Assembly (NCBI GenBank): GCA_045655165.1
Contig: JAZOOT010000025.1
Location: 1 to 22,335, forward strand
Direction: 5' to 3'
DNA length: 22,335 nucleotides
Source of the DNA: SIG607 sp045655165
GTDB taxonomy: Bacteria; Bacillota; Clostridia; Oscillospirales; Acutalibacteraceae
A program made the position numbers and the translations under genes. Numbering within the stretch: position 1 is the stretch's first letter; the number at the start of each line of letters is the position of its first letter. The notes beneath the pieces are model-generated. The model had not been told where the DNA came from. It did not search any database and saw only the letters and a list, made by a program, of their open reading frames with translations. This document shows, piece after piece, positions 20,579-22,335 of this stretch.

Positions 20579-22335
20579 ATGAAAAAGTTTTTAAGTGTGG
20601 TTATATCTGTCTGCTTAATTTTGGCGTTGGTTGTTATTCCTACTAATGCCGGTTATGTTTATGAGCACGATAAATCAAACAACTTCTCTTATGAAATAAA
20701 CTTTGAAGAGGGCTCACATACAATGTATTACGCCCATTGGCAGGGCCTTATTACTTGGAAAGTGAACCGTGAATATACATATTCATATTATCCCGGCGGT
20801 TACGGTTCGCCAAGTATTGCCAAAAACCCCACAATAGTGGGCGACGATGTTAATGGTGTTGCGAATAACAGTGAATACACCTTAAATATGAAAAGGGCTG
20901 CAAATCAAGGTTGGGCCGAAAGCGGCGGCCAGGTAATGAATGTTTCTACTGCAAACGGTTACGCCCCAATTATTTTGCAAAACGGTGTTACATACCGACT
21001 TTCCTTTGATTATTTGGTTGAATCTACATACTTTACTGAATCGTTTATAGATGAAAACGGAAACACAAAAACCAACTCGGGCGAAGACCTTATTGTTATT
21101 GGTTACGGTTACGATATTGATGCCACCAATTACCCCGAAAACCCCATTAAAAAACCGTTAACCCAAATAGATAAAATATTCTCTTATAACAAAAGCGAAA
21201 ACTCTGCAGGTACTTTTACGGGTGACAACGGCACAACCCGTAATATAGGTAACTGGTATCATGTTGAATATACCTTTACTCCACAGGGCTTGACCGAATT
21301 TGATTACAACGCCACGGGTGATGTTGTTGCCGAAGACGGCGCACCGTTCCTTGTTTTGTATCATACTTTCTGCTATGGAACAAGCGTACATTTTGATAAC
21401 ATTCAAGTAGCACAGGAAGTTAAAGTAAACGTTAACCCAAGGGATGGTTCTGATAATTTGTATTACGCAAAAGGATTTTGCGGTAATGAAATTAAGCTTG
21501 ATGGAACCGTTGGTCGTTTTGGATATGAAGTTGAAGATTGGTATTATGACGGTGCTTACACCCGTCCTGTTGAAGATAATAAATTCACAGCCGATATGCA
21601 CGGAAAAACCATTTATCCTAAATGGAAAATGGCAAAGGTTATTGACTTTGAAAATTATTTATCCCAACCTGGTTTTGCTAACGGTAACCGTTTTGCAGTT
21701 GTAACACATGCAGAAGATTCAAGAGTTCCTACGCCCATTAGCGGAACAAAAGTAATGAGGTTTGAGCAAAAGTATACTAGCAGTTGGTGGGGAGGTACTA
21801 CCGATAATAGCGACTACAACGCAAAAACTAACTGCTTTGCAGTAAAAACCATAGGGCCTGTAAGGAATACTCAAAAATATAGAATTACGTTTTGGCTTTA
21901 TTATTACAGTCAAGGAGCTAACATAAATGTTTATCCGGCCTTGGGAACATCTTCTTCTAATATGAAAGAATATACCGGAAGCAGCGTACTAATAGGCGAA
22001 GCAAGTAAGAACGAATGGAAAAAGTACACACTTTTGGTTGACATTTCAGAGGAAGACGTGGCTACATATTCTGACAACCTTTCACTTCGCGTGTATGCAA
22101 CTCAACCCGATGCACCGGCAAGGGCATTTTTAGATGATATTTGCGTTGAGGCAACCAGCGGAAATTACGGCACATTAACCGTTAACGCAGGCGAAGGTAC
22201 AATCGAGGGTGCATCATCTGCTACGCTTACCTTAGACTATACTACACCGCTTGCAAATCTTGAGCTTGAAAACGATGATAAATTTATTGAAGGTTTCTAT
22301 AAAGATTCTGCATTTACACAAAAGGTTACAACCTT
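20579..22335 (+). CDS. Second CBM-like/InlB-repeat surface protein, 3' end outside window
   Basis: A reading frame open from ATG 20579 to the window edge (585 codons seen, no stop). AAAGGA is 8 bases upstream. A signal peptide (MKKFLSVVISVCLILALVV, probable cleavage after T-N-A-G near residue 25) shows export. Residues of about 35-280 form a beta-rich module that opens with INFEEG and ends with HFDNIQV. A repeat follows with the InlB layout (EVEDWYYDGAYTRPV, then TIYPKWK). A second module runs from IDFENY to AFLDDICVE, and a further repeat starts with IEGFYKDSAFTQK. The order, the FENY opening and the DDI closing match the protein at 12621-16841, so the two are paralogues in architecture. The C-terminal anchor cannot be seen. 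Confidence 0.85.
   Translation, partial: MKKFLSVVISVCLILALVVIPTNAGYVYEHDKSNNFSYEINFEEGSHTMYYAHWQGLITWKVNREYTYSYYPGGYGSPSIAKNPTIVGDDVNGVANNSEYTLNMKRAANQGWAESGGQVMNVSTANGYAPIILQNGVTYRLSFDYLVESTYFTESFIDENGNTKTNSGEDLIVIGYGYDIDATNYPENPIKKPLTQIDKIFSYNKSENSAGTFTGDNGTTRNIGNWYHVEYTFTPQGLTEFDYNATGDVVAEDGAPFLVLYHTFCYGTSVHFDNIQVAQEVKVNVNPRDGSDNLYYAKGFCGNEIKLDGTVGRFGYEVEDWYYDGAYTRPVEDNKFTADMHGKTIYPKWKMAKVIDFENYLSQPGFANGNRFAVVTHAEDSRVPTPISGTKVMRFEQKYTSSWWGGTTDNSDYNAKTNCFAVKTIGPVRNTQKYRITFWLYYYSQGANINVYPALGTSSSNMKEYTGSSVLIGEASKNEWKKYTLLVDISEEDVATYSDNLSLRVYATQPDAPARAFLDDICVEATSGNYGTLTVNAGEGTIEGASSATLTLDYTTPLANLELENDDKFIEGFYKDSAFTQKVTT

Noticed and set aside
1..22335. CRISPR arrays, tRNA or rRNA genes, insertion sequences, phage or defence genes
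   Set aside because: None was seen on either strand; no regularly spaced direct repeats, cloverleaf sequences, transposases or defence-protein motifs.

Overview
The window looks like a chromosomal segment from a low-to-moderate GC Gram-positive bacterium of the Clostridia type, possibly a gut-associated Oscillospiraceae or related lineage. The reasons are strong AGGAGG-type ribosome binding sites, consensus TTGACA/TATAAT promoters, a T-box leader, lipobox lipoproteins, a RecX and a DUF1385 protein of Firmicutes type, and InlB-like surface repeats. The lineage is inferred from gene content. There is no rRNA or other marker here to settle it.

Left part (1-9442): after a terminator and a small leftward gene (53 aa, GTG start), a rightward gene series begins behind an unusual leader with three consecutive perfect hairpins. 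It encodes a lipoprotein with Asp-rich FG-GAP/VCBS-like repeats, an OmpR-type response regulator and a membrane histidine kinase. These are followed, with overlapping or near-contiguous ends, by a DUF1385 membrane protein, prmC, recA, recX, rimO and pgsA. The first three genes are probably an envelope-sensing unit; the rest are housekeeping genes for translation termination, recombination, ribosome modification and phospholipid synthesis. A second promoter may sit before recA.

Middle (9443-12487): a textbook promoter drives a T-box riboswitch with a probable UGC (Cys) specifier. It controls cysE, cysS and a TrmN6-type methyltransferase gene, which overlap head to tail and end at an intrinsic terminator. 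The T-box links cysteine synthesis and cysteine charging to uncharged tRNA-Cys.

Right part (12488-22335): a cell-surface, carbohydrate-oriented region. A 1406-residue exported protein alternates predicted jelly-roll (CBM-like) modules with InlB/Listeria-Bacteroides repeats and ends in a membrane anchor without LPXTG. It is followed closely by a GH16-family lipoprotein with an intact ExDxxE catalytic motif. Then come dut under its own promoter; a convergent, leftward stand-alone E2/CAT-fold acyltransferase-like gene whose DHRxxDG motif has become DERxxSG; a divergent 58-residue single-pass membrane protein; and the beginning of a second CBM-like/InlB-repeat surface protein that runs off the window edge.

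No rRNA, tRNA, CRISPR array, insertion sequence, phage or defence system was seen. The items most worth a second look are the surface-protein/GH16 set, the active-site-less acyltransferase homologue, the lipoprotein-two-component unit with its hairpin-rich leader, and the two small proteins.
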